From positions 21,671,284-21,735,283 of the forward strand of contig JAJLRJ010000010.1 in the NCBI GenBank assembly GCA_024195265.1: 64,000 nt of DNA, in the 5' to 3' direction. Shown here piece after piece: positions 32,330 through 44,000 of this stretch (within the stretch, counting starts at the first letter, position 1; the number at the start of each line of letters is the position of its first letter). The notes beneath the pieces were generated by a model that was not told where the DNA came from, ran no database searches, and saw only the letters and a list, made by a program, of their open reading frames with translations. Source of the DNA: Dendrophyllia cribrosa. Lineage: Eukaryota; Cnidaria; Anthozoa; Scleractinia; Dendrophylliidae. The position numbers were made by a program, and so were the translations under genes.

Positions 32330-35300
32330 TTTAAAAAATCACCAAGAAGTGACCATTTCTTTCAGAAAAACGCTACCTTGTTTTGTTTCTATATCATATA
32401 TAGATTTCGCATGTCGGAGAAAACTCGTCATACGAGGTAAAAGTTCTTTTGATTTGCAGAGCCAGATGTAGTGTCTAGCTAGAAGGAAACAAAGATTGAT
32501 TTGTCTCTGGTGTTTTGAAGAATCTGGTCTCAGCCCAAGTGCAACAGTGTTTTCTATAGAGTAATTTTCGGGAATAATTTTATAACATTTTAACCATGTT
32601 GTTATGCTTTTCCAAAAAAAGGTTGTTTTAGAACAAAGCCAGAAAGGATGAACAAGTGTTTCGGTTTCTTCTTTACAGAATGAGCATCGTGAATCATCTT
32701 TTATACTGATTTTTACCAGTGCAGGAAGTCGTTTGTTGGAATAATTATTCGTCTCTGCAGGAGTTTGAATTGGTATAATAATAATACTTTAATACTCGAC
32801 TTTGGCTAAAAGAATTACATCGAATTTACAATTAAAAAGATAACAAAAAGCAAACTTTACTATACTGTCTCTAACATTTTTTTGTGCCTTTAGAGGCCAA
32901 AAAATAAGTAGCATCCCACTGGTAATTATCATTGCTTCTTGCGTTGCAGTCGTTAAGCCATTTTTGCTGGCTTTGGGATGGAGTGGAGCATTTTATTGTA
33001 ATAAGTTTGCTATACACAAATCTACTTGCATTTGATTATTTTAGTAATTTTGTCGTAAGGCTTTCATATTCAGGGTCGTTGCTAAGTTGGGAATTAAGGT
33101 TGCATTTTTTCCTGAGAGTGTTTAGTGCAGAAACTATTCCATAGTAGGCTAAAGGTCTTACATTTAGATTATATTTTGTCTCGACTTCATATAGAGTAAG
33201 GAAGTTATTGTTGCAATATTTTAAGTGTTTGACCTTTCTTATACCATTCAGCTGCCATTCTTTATAGAAAATAGGGCTTCCATCAAGTCTGATGAGGTTG
33301 TTCTGCCATAAGCTTAATTCTTGAAACTGGCTTTCGGAAGTTACGCACTCTTCAAAATTGATTTCTGACCAGATTGAGAGGATTTATTTTATAAAACTGT
33401 CCGACATCTTAAAAATCTTGTCTGTCTTTCTTGTTGAGATTGCCTTCGAAAGGTAAACTGTTGCCAAACGTTTCAAGTTCTAGGTCAAAGAAAAGTTTCC
33501 ATGTCCGTTTGTTTTCTACATCCAAGTATTTCTTAATCCATGTAGCTTTGAGCGATTTATTAAAAGACTGAACGTCAATCATTTTGGGACCCCCGTCTGA
33601 ATAGTCATTAATCAGTATGTTTCGTTTGATTTTGTCTCCTTTTCCATTCCAAATAAATTTATAAAAAAGGTTTGTTTACCTCCTTAAAGGGAACCTCCAT
33701 TGTTGTAACAAATTGACGTTAAATTGTTGGAAATAAAGTCTAAATAATTTTTTTTTAAAAAAACAGGTGCAAATATAATTTTAGTGTAAGAAAAAATGGA
33801 TACGAATATCACCTATTTCCCGCGCGCCTCCATTTTGAATATTTATGACGTGTTACGGTTGTCTAATTGTTGCAAACAAAAGAACTTCGATTCGAAACAA
33901 TAGCGGCAACCGTAACACGTCATAAATATTCAAAATGGCGGCGCGCGGGAAATTTAAAAGCGAAAATAGGCGATATTTATATTCATTTTATTTGTACACT
34001 AAAATTGTATTTGCACCTGTTCTTTTAAAAATTTTAAATTTCGACTTTATTTCCAACAATTTAACGTCAATTTGTTCTACAATGGAGGTTCCCTTTAATA
34101 ATATGATCATTTGTACACAAATATGTCAGAATGTAGACGAGTTGGGAGACGACTAATCTTTTCAAAACTGTTATTTTTCCAATAAGTGTTAGTCTACGGA
34201 ATTTCCAGCAGCCGGCAGTTTATTCTGAACTTTTTCTAGTTTTTCTTTATAATTTAAGCTTACTGTTGTTTTAGGATCCAAAGAAAGCCACACGCCTAGA
34301 GTTTTAACTTTGGTTGTTTGCCATTTAAAGTTGCGTTCCGGGAATATAACTTCATCTTTTCTGCTATTTTTTTCCAATCCATAGTGCTTCTGTTTTGTTG
34401 TTATTGAGTCTGAGACCAGAAACTTCACTGGAATCATCTAGTAAGTCTATAGAGGCCGTTAGAGATTCTTTTGATCCATCTAATATTAGGGTCGTATCAT
34501 CTGCATATTGACTTAACTTAATTTTTTGTTCACATGGATACCCCCTGATTGCTTTGGCTAGAATTTCAACTGAGAGGACGAACAGGTACAGTATGGTGAT
34601 AAGGGGCAGCCTTGCCTAACTCCTCTTTTGATATTAAAAAAAGTTGCTTCCCAGCCGTTATTTAAAACACAACTTTCTGCATTGCTGTAAAAAGCACTTC
34701 TACCAAAACCGAAATATTGAAGAGTTTTCAACATGAAAGGCCATTCAAGCGTATCGAATGCTTTTTCAAAGTCTAAAATAAAAGTAAACCGGGGATGTTT
34801 CTCTCTTTAGCAAAACAGATAACGCTATCAATTAGTAGGTTGTTTTCACCTATAAATCTTCCTTTTATGAAATTAAACCTGTCTGATCGCTGTTAACTAT
34901 ATCAGAGAGAACAGCTTTCAAGCGGTTTGCTATTGACTTCGCTGGTATTTTGTAGTTGCAATTTAGAAGAGTTAAAGGTCTCCAGTTTTTAATGTAGTAT
35001 GGCTCTGCGTCTTTCTTGGGAATGAGTTTGATTATTCCTCTTCTCTGTGTGATTGATAACTGACCTGTTTCGTATGAATAGTTGAGTGCCTTAAATGTAG
35101 CGGATATATCATTCCAGAATATTTTGTAAAACTCTGCCGGTAATCCATCGGATCCCGTATTTTTTTTTTCTCCTTCATTGTACCATTTGGTTTTTGATCT
35201 CAGTATTGCTACTTTGGTTCGGAATTCAATTATTTTCTCTAGCTGCCTTCTTTGTTCATTAAGTTGTTCCATGAGATCTGAATTTTGCATTCCGCTGGAA

Positions 35301-35712
35301 CTTTTGTTATCAATCTCCTTTTCCAATCTGGAAATTGATCTAATTCCGCTTCTCGTTGTTTTGTATTTCTCTTTTTAGTCGCGGCATATTCGAGGGATTT
35401 CTCTCGTATTTTAAGCTTAATCATATCCCAAGGAAGTGTGGGGTTGACCGAGTCGTCTTCCTTGTATTTATCATGCGTCTCTTGAATTACTGTTTTAATA
35501 AAATATATATAAGCTGTTTCGCTTAAAAAAGACGTATTTAACTTCCAGAAGCCTGGTCCCCTAGGGTTTGAGTATACCGATAAATGTAATGTGATCATTG
35601 AGTGGTCGGTTTTGTAGCCTGGAAGAATATCAGCGAGAGTAGTATTTCCTATTATATGTTGGATTTCTAAGAAGAAATCGAGTCTACAGTGAATTTTTGG
35701 TTGCCGCTGTCT
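32330..35712 (-). pseudogene. Degenerate LINE (APE-type) on the minus strand
   Basis: Reading from 35712 down: endonuclease end (QPKIHCRLDFFLEI, GYKTDHSMI), linker, RT with GLPAEFYKIFWNDI, WRPLTLLNCNYK, motif A LDFEKAFDTLEW (about 34740-34780), motif B GVRQGCPLSPY (about 34590-34620) and catalytic QYADDTT (34489-34509). A Cys-rich C-terminal piece, DDSRCSFCKEETE, lies near 32665-32700. Many stops and frameshifts break it, and a MITE interrupts it at 33688-34094. The 5' part of the endonuclease is missing. Confidence 0.8.
33688..34094. mobile_element. TTAA-flanked foldback MITE nested in the old LINE
   Basis: Almost the whole 407 bp is one inverted repeat: AGGGAACCTCCATTGTTGTA ... GGTGCAAATA ... 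ATTCAAAATGGCGGCGCGCG and the inverse. TTAA lies at 33684-33687 and 34095-34098. The RNA would fold into a hairpin of roughly 200 bp. Confidence 0.82.
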
Positions 35713-37433
35713 CCATGCTGCCATCAAATATACAACTAAACTGGATAAAAAGATTCTATATAGAGAGCCAAACAGAAGCAGCAGTTAGGAGAAAACGTAA
35801 CGTACGTGATTACAAGCCAGGATGGAAGTGGTTACAGTTCATCAATTCTGATTTCGAGACAGGCGGTGATCATAAGAAGCCAAAATTTCCATTCCAGTGG
35901 AATTTTAAGTTGTTTTGTCGGCATTTTGTCTTTTTAGTTCATATTTCTTTGCGTTCATCACTTTTGACGATTTCGTCTTTCTATCTAAAGACAATAAAGC
36001 AAGCTAAAACCATGCTCCTGGCCATAATCATGAAACCACGTTATTAATCCGCAGTTTCTTTTATGATTTTTTTTACGGTATACCAATACAGAATGTAGAA
36101 AATTATATTACAGATCTTAATCAGAATATAAATGACTGCACAGTTCCAAACTACCACAGCTCATGCAGTAGAGATATAAGGATACGTATAGGCGTCTTTG
36201 GAACTTGGTCCTCATTTTATTCTGTAACACGTGATAGAAACCAATTTGTTTTGTATAACAAATGTGTTCTGAGCTATGGTTGCCTTAACTGACTCGACAC
36301 GCTCCCCAATAAGAAGCTAGTTTTCTTTGCAAATCAGTACTGCACAGCGTAGAAGGATTCTCTTACATTCCGAGAATGCCAATTTAAGAGTATTTTGTAA
36401 GAAATATCCCATTAACGTCCTCTCGGTAGATGCAATAATAAGGATCAGTGACATCTATTTGCTTCGTCGTTAACTCCATCAATCAGAGGCCGAAGGTAAG
36501 ATCCTTACCCAGGCATCAGTAATAAAGTAAGAGTCGGCCAAGCGATCGACACAAATTCACGTTTTCGGGCCCGAAAGCTATTTTTTAAATGTAGTTTGTA
36601 ACGAAGGGCGTTGAAGGTTTTAGCCCACAAATCTGAGGTAAAGTTGTGTAGTAAACGTAATATTTTCTTGCTTAGCTTTCAAATAATATTTGGTGAACAT
36701 TCTGCACGTAACACAGTTTTTCGGGTCCGAAAAGTTTTCGGGACGTTTTAGCACGCGCCAGGGTGGAGTGAAGACCGTGAAAAGTTAAAAATAACTCATT
36801 GGCCAGGGTTACTAATTATAACAGCTGGGCTGGGGAACTCTCAAAAAGAACCAATAGTATTGAAACTAAGTATACGACAAAAGAGTTACGTTTTCAATGC
36901 TCTTTTATTTAATACCTTAAAATTAAACCCTTTAAATTAAGTTCTTAAGTTCGCCTTAGTTGATCAAACTATAACAGTAATGGTCAACAACTATTAATTG
37001 ATAGTTGTCATTTTGATTAATTTGTCATCCCATTTTTATGTTAAACCCTTTTTAAGTTAAGATTTCCCCAGAATTTCTTCGTTTGTGTCCAGTAGCCGTG
37101 TCCATGGTATCACTGAAACCATTTCCTATGGAAAGACAAAGGAAGCATACATTAATTAATTGATCCCTCGCTTAGAATACAGATTTTACTATGTAGGTAA
37201 CATTTTTTTGTGAACGTTGTTACTGCGCAAGTGAGTAAGTTAGTAAGTTACTTACAGTTGAAACCACAGGCTTACCATTTTCTGTTTGTGTGGTGTGCTT
37301 TGCAACCGTAATGGCCGTATCGGTTTATAAAATTAGCCTCACTTAATGCGAAATTTACGGCTCTTAAAACTGATGAAAATAGAATAGAAACTCTCGAAAT
37401 CACTGCCATGTTGTTTAGCTTTGCTTTTCTGTG
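35713..37433. other. Region beyond the 3' end of gene B; no gene seen
   Basis: One 116-codon plus-strand ORF (35697-36047) starts inside LINE sequence and has no recognisable domain. 36050-37430 has only short ORFs. Its lower part may hold the 3' UTR of gene B. Confidence 0.4.
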
Positions 37434-37461
37434 TTTATTTACATTTTTTTCTACGTTTATT
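37434..37461 (-). terminator. Candidate polyadenylation signals of gene B
   Basis: AATAAA occurs twice on the minus strand (37456-37461 and 37434-37439), about 270-295 bases after the gene B stop codon. Which is used cannot be told. Confidence 0.4.
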
Positions 37462-37728
37462 CAGTTTGGCGATTTGGACTCACGAAAGCGTTGAATTTTC
37501 AAAATAACGGTCAGACACGCTAAAAAGTAGAAACAGAGAACACTTTTGACCGAGTCAGACCGTTGATAGAATGGACCACACCCAACACACAATTCCTTGA
37601 TACGCCCTAACGAAGGGCTGTGCTCAAAAAAATTATATTTTTACCGTGGCTAATTTACCTTATCAACTCAGTTAATAAAAACAAATGTCTGGCCGTATAA
37701 GTATCTACGATTGTAAGAACATCTCACC

Positions 37729-38036
37729 TTATTCCAGCTGGTAGACAAAGACGTCCCCGAATTTGCTTCTTCCGTTGGCATGGCCTGTGTTGGCCGTACT
37801 GAATCTGCACTCATCGGAGTTACCATAAATGTTGTAGGTATTCTCGGCGTCATCTCCTGACCAGCAATTCGTTTCGTCTGCTCCAAACATCGTGTATCCA
37901 AGGGAGGCGGCTTTTGCTTTGCAGTAGTCATAAATTGCATCCGGGCCTGACACACTCCCAACGTCGTTGTCCAATACATCCGGAAGGGCCTCGTTAGGAG
38001 ATTTGTTGCTGTAGCACCCAAGGTATTCCCAAACAT
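37729..38036 (-). CDS. Gene B last exon: Cys-rich module 2 and stop
   Basis: The acceptor GATAAG opens phase 1 into [20 protein letters not shown]. Landmarks [30 protein letters not shown] and C, then VFVYQLE, TAA. This is the cnidarian-expanded Cys-rich module (GC-x-n-C-x3-A-x3-G-F-x-n-C-x5-A-x2-Y-x2-YG-x-S-x2-C) related in pattern to WSC/PAN domains. A donor-like GTGAGA follows the stop directly. Confidence 0.82.
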
Positions 38037-41000
38037 CTTATCAATGGCAAAGAGGTTAATTAAATTTCTTGTATAACGTCAATGTTCGAGGACCTCTCTT
38101 AGATATCTTGGGTATCTGCTTTTGGTGCCATAGAATGGCTCATTAACATTAATTTGGCACTACAATATCTTTCGTTCACCGTGGTAAACAATGATACGGG
38201 GGGATTTGTAATGGAAACAATGACGTGTTGAAGGATCACGTGCAATACTCCCCGATTAATTGCAAAAAGAGCTTTCAACGAAACATGCCCGGGCATGCAT
38301 GTAAAGCGACTACAATTAGAGCATTGATAATCACCCCATCACAAGTTCGATGGGAAGCTATTGAAGCACTTTATTCGCCGATAGAATGGTAATTCCATTA
38401 TTATTTTATGTTCACATATTCACTTTTGACAGTTTACAGTGCGACGCGCCTTACAAGTTAGCCAATCAGAGCGCGCGAATTCAATTGACGGGTACGCCTC
38501 TTTGCAAAGTTGAGCACGATGGAATGTAATCTTGTCGTTTTGTGTTTATCGCAGAAGTGTTAAGTCAGTTACAATATAGGAAGATTTCATTTACCTTTTT
38601 GCGTACCACGTTTCCGCAGTTACGAAAATGATTATAGGATTTAGCTGGTGATAGAGCAGTTTTCAATAGAGTGTCGAAAGTAATTACACAATTGCTTTGG
38701 TTTTTCATTGCTATGCTTTGTGATTGGCTAAAAAGTCTCGCGCCATTTTCTCGATCAATCAGAAGTAAAACCAAAACCAATGGTGACTTGCTCGCACGCG
38801 TTTTCCCGCGCTTGGCGTCGGCGACATGTATTTGCTTCGAGCTCTGATTGGTTCACTGGATTGTTTACGACTGCTGTGATTGGACAGAGTAATAACTTTG
38901 GTTTTGGTTTTACGATACTCAAATGAAAACTGCTCCATCATGCAAACTTATAAAAATGTTTGTTGGGTGCTCACGGTAAGGTGCGTCGCACTGTAACAAT
39001 GAATGGTCCACTTTTTACACACGTATTGTTTAACACTTGAATCAGTCAACAACTCGTCTAGAATAATGTGTAAAGAGACTTGAATTTGGACTATAAAAAT
39101 AACTGGTATATACTTTTTGCTTGATTCTTTTATTAGGTTAATGTATATTTTAATGTACAGGATCGATACTTACCGTTTTCATTCGTTTTCTTGTAAACAG
39201 CCATTGATCGTGACGCTAAATAGCCAAATGAGCCGACGTTATTAGTTTGGCACTGCCCTGATGATCCATAATCGTCATACGTATTTACGGCATCGTCACC
39301 AGTCCAGCATACGTTATCATCCAGACCGAAAAGAGTGAATCCTTCATTGTTGGCCTTCTCTTTGCAATATATCAATTTTTTTGTTAGCCCAACATAAGTT
39401 ACCTTCCTCAGGATATCTGGCAAGGCTTTTCCACTGTTATGAAAACATCCTTTGGCATTCCAAGTTTCTGTAAAACAATAAAAAGAATCGTATAGCTGAA
39501 CTGGACACCGAGGGTTTGGTACAGTGGAACCTCCATTTGAAGGGGACACCCTCGGGACAAGACGAGATGTCCCATTATTTATAGAGGTGTCCCCTTAATT
39601 ATGGTTTTGCCGGTATTGTATTAAATTAACCACTCTAGCACTCTTAACTTGGGATGCCGCCATTTAATTTATCAATTGTGAAATACATGATTCGAATTGC
39701 AACTGCAACGTACCCTTAGACTGTTTAAATTGTAGTTTACTATTATAGCCTCCCATAAGGTTTTTATAGCACAAACACATCGTTTTATGATTTTATTAGA
39801 AAATTAATGCAGTGAAGCTAACAACAACTGGATAAGAAATAGTACTGTACAGTTATTTATGTCATCTAGTGCATCAAAAAATATGACATAAAGACGGGGT
39901 AAAAATGTGTTTTTTTTTTCATGTTATAGGGCAGTAGTAAAAACAAAGTTGCTGGCTTGTGACTGTAATATTGTAAATCGTTGCCTTGAGTGAGCAGGGC
40001 TGCAAATAACAGTCGATCATCGGACAATGGCCGACCAAAATGGTGCCCAAGTCGGACATATGCCGTTCAAGAATAAATAATTATTTGCAGCCATGAGCGA
40101 ATGTTCACCATTATTTTCAGAAATTTTATGACTAGCAATAAATTGTTAGCATCATTCTTATGTCTAGCAGAAGAATGTTACGGAAAGCGCCTTAAAGTTA
40201 TCGAAAAGTAAAATCATTTTAATTTCTGCATCTGCAGGCTCCCTGTGAAACGCCTAAAATAGATTGTTAAAGTGATTCCATAAAAATATTCCAAAATCAA
40301 ATAATAAATAATTTTTCAAACTTGGATGTATCGTCACCATGCATGCTCATATATTTATTTAGCGAACTGACTCCTCAAAGGAAACCCTCTTGGTTTAAAA
40401 TGCGCTTGCGCTCATGCACGTGGAAATGACGCAAGATATTATGCTCTGTAGTGATGCACGATACAATATAGGGAGTCATCTTAAAGAGCAATTTACACTA
40501 AGAAACATTTTTGTTCTTACTTGGGCATTCATCGGTGTTACATGCTACAGTAGAAGAAGCAGGTCCCAAGCTACTGCAATCGTTGCCATCGTTTTGTGGT
40601 GGTGGATTGGTGCATGTTCTGGTTCTTGTCTTTGACCCTCCTCCACACGTCTTTGAACAAGGTCCGTACTGTCCCCATTCCGAGTAACCGCCGTTTACTG
40701 AGAGAAACAAGTTGAGAAAATGTTAGTTACTCTAGTGGTAGTTACTCTCTCGTTTCTCTTTTAGTGAAGAGAAAGATACGCTGAGTACACACATATCGCT
40801 CATAAAATGCTGATGATACGGAGTTGAAAAAATGTCTATTGTTGTTAAACTCACTTGAGCAAGGGTCAATGTTGCATTCTATGGTAGACGAGGCGGGTCC
40901 CAGTCCACTGCAATCCTTTCCTCCATTACCTGGTGGTGGATTGGTGCAAGTTCTGGTTCTCGTTTTTATCCCACCTCCACAAGTCTGTGAACAAGGTCCG

Positions 41001-44000
41001 TAAGATCCCCAAGCAGAGTAACCACCATCCACTACATAAATACCAAGACATTATCATTATTATCTTGTTACATTTTAGTCTCTTTAACCTTTGGTAAAAC
41101 AATTATAACTGCGAGTGAAAATAATTAGTACTCTAACTCAAGGTTCTGACGAATCAATTGTTCATTATACGTCATGCCATCTTCCCTAAACTATTTGTCT
41201 CGGCAGTGTTTTTCCTAGCGCATAGTCAAATCCTACGGTGGCCCACAAGGGTCAAGACATAAAAAAGCACTTCACCATATAATTGTAAAACACGTTGCTG
41301 CAAATAAATAAAAGTTGCTGCATTTAAAAAAGTTGCTGCAAATAAAAAATGTTGCTGCAAATAAAAAACGTTGCTGCAAATAAAAAAGTTGCTGCAAATA
41401 AGAAAAGTTGCTGCAAATAAAAACGTTGCTGCAAATAAAAAAAGTTGCTGCAAATAAACAAAATGCTGCAAATAAAAAAATTGCTGCAAATAAAAACGTT
41501 GCTGCAAATAAAAAAAGTTGCTGCAAATAAAAAAGTTGCTGCAAATAAGAAAGTTGCTGCAAATAAAAATGTTGCTGCAAACAAAAAACGTTGCTGCAAA
41601 TAAAAATGGAGATAGTACCCAGACTTTCTCTTGTCATGTAAGACGAGGACAGAAAAGAAGATGGCGGATGGGAGTTCGAAAAGAGAGATAATCGATTACT
41701 TCCATCAGGGGTACGAAAACGAAGTAATTCTCGAGTTTTCACGTGTATGCTATAATGTGGAAATCAGTTTAAGTACTTTAAAGCGACTTATCCGTGCTTA
41801 CGACTTGCGAAGGGTCGGAAATGAGGTAAATGAGGACCAAGTGAGGGATATTATCAGGCATGAAATTACAGTCAAAATACTCAGCGCGTTCCGCTTATTA
41901 TTTGGGAATGACTTTCATTAGTCGGGAACGGATTGCATTATTGAAATCAAAATACATATAAAATTCAGGTTTAAAATTGATTATTGGAATTTTCCAACGA
42001 TAGCCGGCGAAATAACGAATGCTGATTGGTTTGTTATTGACATCAGGCGAATGTTCACGTGCAAGGCAGGCAACATATCTGACCTATTTCTGTTCGCCCA
42101 ACAAAACTTCACCACTGAGTATTTTTTGACGTAAAGAAGCTCTGCATTTACAAAACTCCGAAGAATTCTTAAAATGCTAGTGTGCTAGTACTGAAAGAGA
42201 AATTTTCATCGAAAGTGAAGAAAATTGCCTGTGAAGTCCAGTCGACAGAATCTGTGAAACCAACAGCGACCAACGGTTGCGTATTTCGCATGTGAACTTT
42301 TGATGGAAGTAATGTTCGATTATTCTCTTTCCGAACTCCCATCCACCATCTTCCTTTCTGCCCTCGTTTTTATGACAAGAGAAAGTATATGTACTATCTC
42401 CATTTTAATTTGCAGCAACATTTTTTGTTTGCAGCAACATTTTTTTATTTGCAGCAACTTTCTTATTTGCAGCAACTAACTTTTTTATTTGCAGCAACTT
42501 TTTTATTTGCAGCAATTTTTTTATTTGCAGCAACGTTTTTATTTGCAGCAACATTTTTTATTTGCAGCAACTTTTTTAAATGCAGCAATTTTTATTTATT
42601 TGCAGCAACGTGTTTTACAATTATGTGGTGACGTGCTTTTTTATGTGTTGACCCTTGTGGGCCACCGTACTACCGTACAAATCAGTCTTGGTCATACTCG
42701 TTATTTTAAGCATCAGTTTTGCGTGAGTTATCACAAAAGAAAAAAAAATTCTACAAAACTAAAAATAAAAACAAATAAAGAGCCACAAAAGACGTATTCC
42801 CCTCCAGTGAAATATATTTTAAAATGACAAATCTTGTTCTCTTTATACTTGAAATCTCCTTTCTTCTCGTAGAATTAAAGTATTTGTTGTTTATTTCATT
42901 AGCTGTTTTTTTTTACTTGTTTACCTGGACAATCACCACTGTTACACTGCTGTGTCTCACTGTTTGGACCCAAGACTGAGCAGTCCGCTCCTCCGGAACC
43001 CGGGGGAGGATTGGTGCAGGTACGGCTCCGCGAACGTGAACCAATTCCACAACTTGAAGAACACGCGGACCAAGAACTCCACTCAGAGTAGCCCCCGTTC
43101 ACTTTAAAAATAAATATAACAGGCCTTTATATTGTGTTTTTTGATGGGAATAAAACTTTATAGGTCATTCTTCTGAATGTTTTACTTCGTTTGGGTTTCG
43201 TCAGGAGTGGTTTGATTGGATAGCTAGTTGGGTTGGTTGGTTGGTTTCGTTTGATTGACTTCAGTTGGTTGAGTTTGGTCAGTATTAGATTGGTTGGATA
43301 ATTAGTTATGGTTGGGTGAGTTGGTTTTGTTTGATTGACTTGATGGCGTGCGTTTGTAGTTGGATTGGTTGTGTTTGGTCAGGAGTGGTCTGGTTGGTTT
43401 GATTTAATGTTTAGTGGAGTTGGTTGGGTTAGGTTAGTTGACTTAATGAGGTTGGGTTGTTTGGGTTTGGTCAGGAGAGGTTGCTTTGGTTGGATAGCTA
43501 GTGTAGCTGGTTGCTTTGGTTTGTTATTAGACCTGATTGGTTGGGTTGGTTTGGTTACATGATTGGTTGGTTGGTTGGTTGAGTTTGGTCAGGAGAGATT
43601 GGGTTGGTTTGGTTGGGTTGTTTTTTTTAACTTGATTGTTTGGCTAAGTTGAGTCAGTTTGGAGGTTGGGTTTCTTTGGTTGAATGGTTAGTTGAGTTGG
43701 TTGCTTTGACTTAGTTGACTTGATTGGCTGGCTAGGTTGTTAGGTTGGTTGGATTAGTAAATTGATTGGTTGCTTGGTTTGGTTCGGTTCGATGGTTAGT
43801 GGAGCTGGTTAAATTGCGTTGGTTTAAATGACTTGATTGGCTGGTTGGGTTAGTAGATTGATTTGGTTTGTTGGTTTGGTCTGGAGAGGTTGGGTTGGTT
43901 TGGTTACATGGACAGTGGAGTTGGGTTTCTTGGTTTCGTTGACTTCATGAGTTGGATAGGTTGGGTTGGTTTGTTATATATAGTTGGTTGGTTGAGTTTC

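Larger units (their letters stand above)
41234..42669. mobile_element. DNA transposon with ~430-bp inverted ends containing TTGCTGCAAATAAAAA arrays
   Basis: TACGGTGGCCCACAAGGGTC at the left and its inverse at the right continue inward through CACTTCACCATA, then a tandem array of about 17-bp units TTGCTGCAAATAAAAAA (41281-41606; inverse 42407-42610), then GGAGATAGTAC, CTTTCTCTTGTCAT, AGATGGCGGATGGGAGTTCG. It is interrupted by a mariner-type MITE at 41869. The flanks show no clear duplication. The element lies in the gene B intron between TSP1 exons 9 and 10. Confidence 0.75.

Noticed and set aside
35697..36047. 116-codon plus-strand ORF
   Set aside because: It starts inside the antisense of the old LINE and has no recognisable domain or conservation.
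41226..41742. Several overlapping ORFs reading [12 protein letters not shown]
   Set aside because: They are translations of the 17-bp tandem array in the inverted ends of a transposon; the same occurs at 42389-42827 on the other strand.
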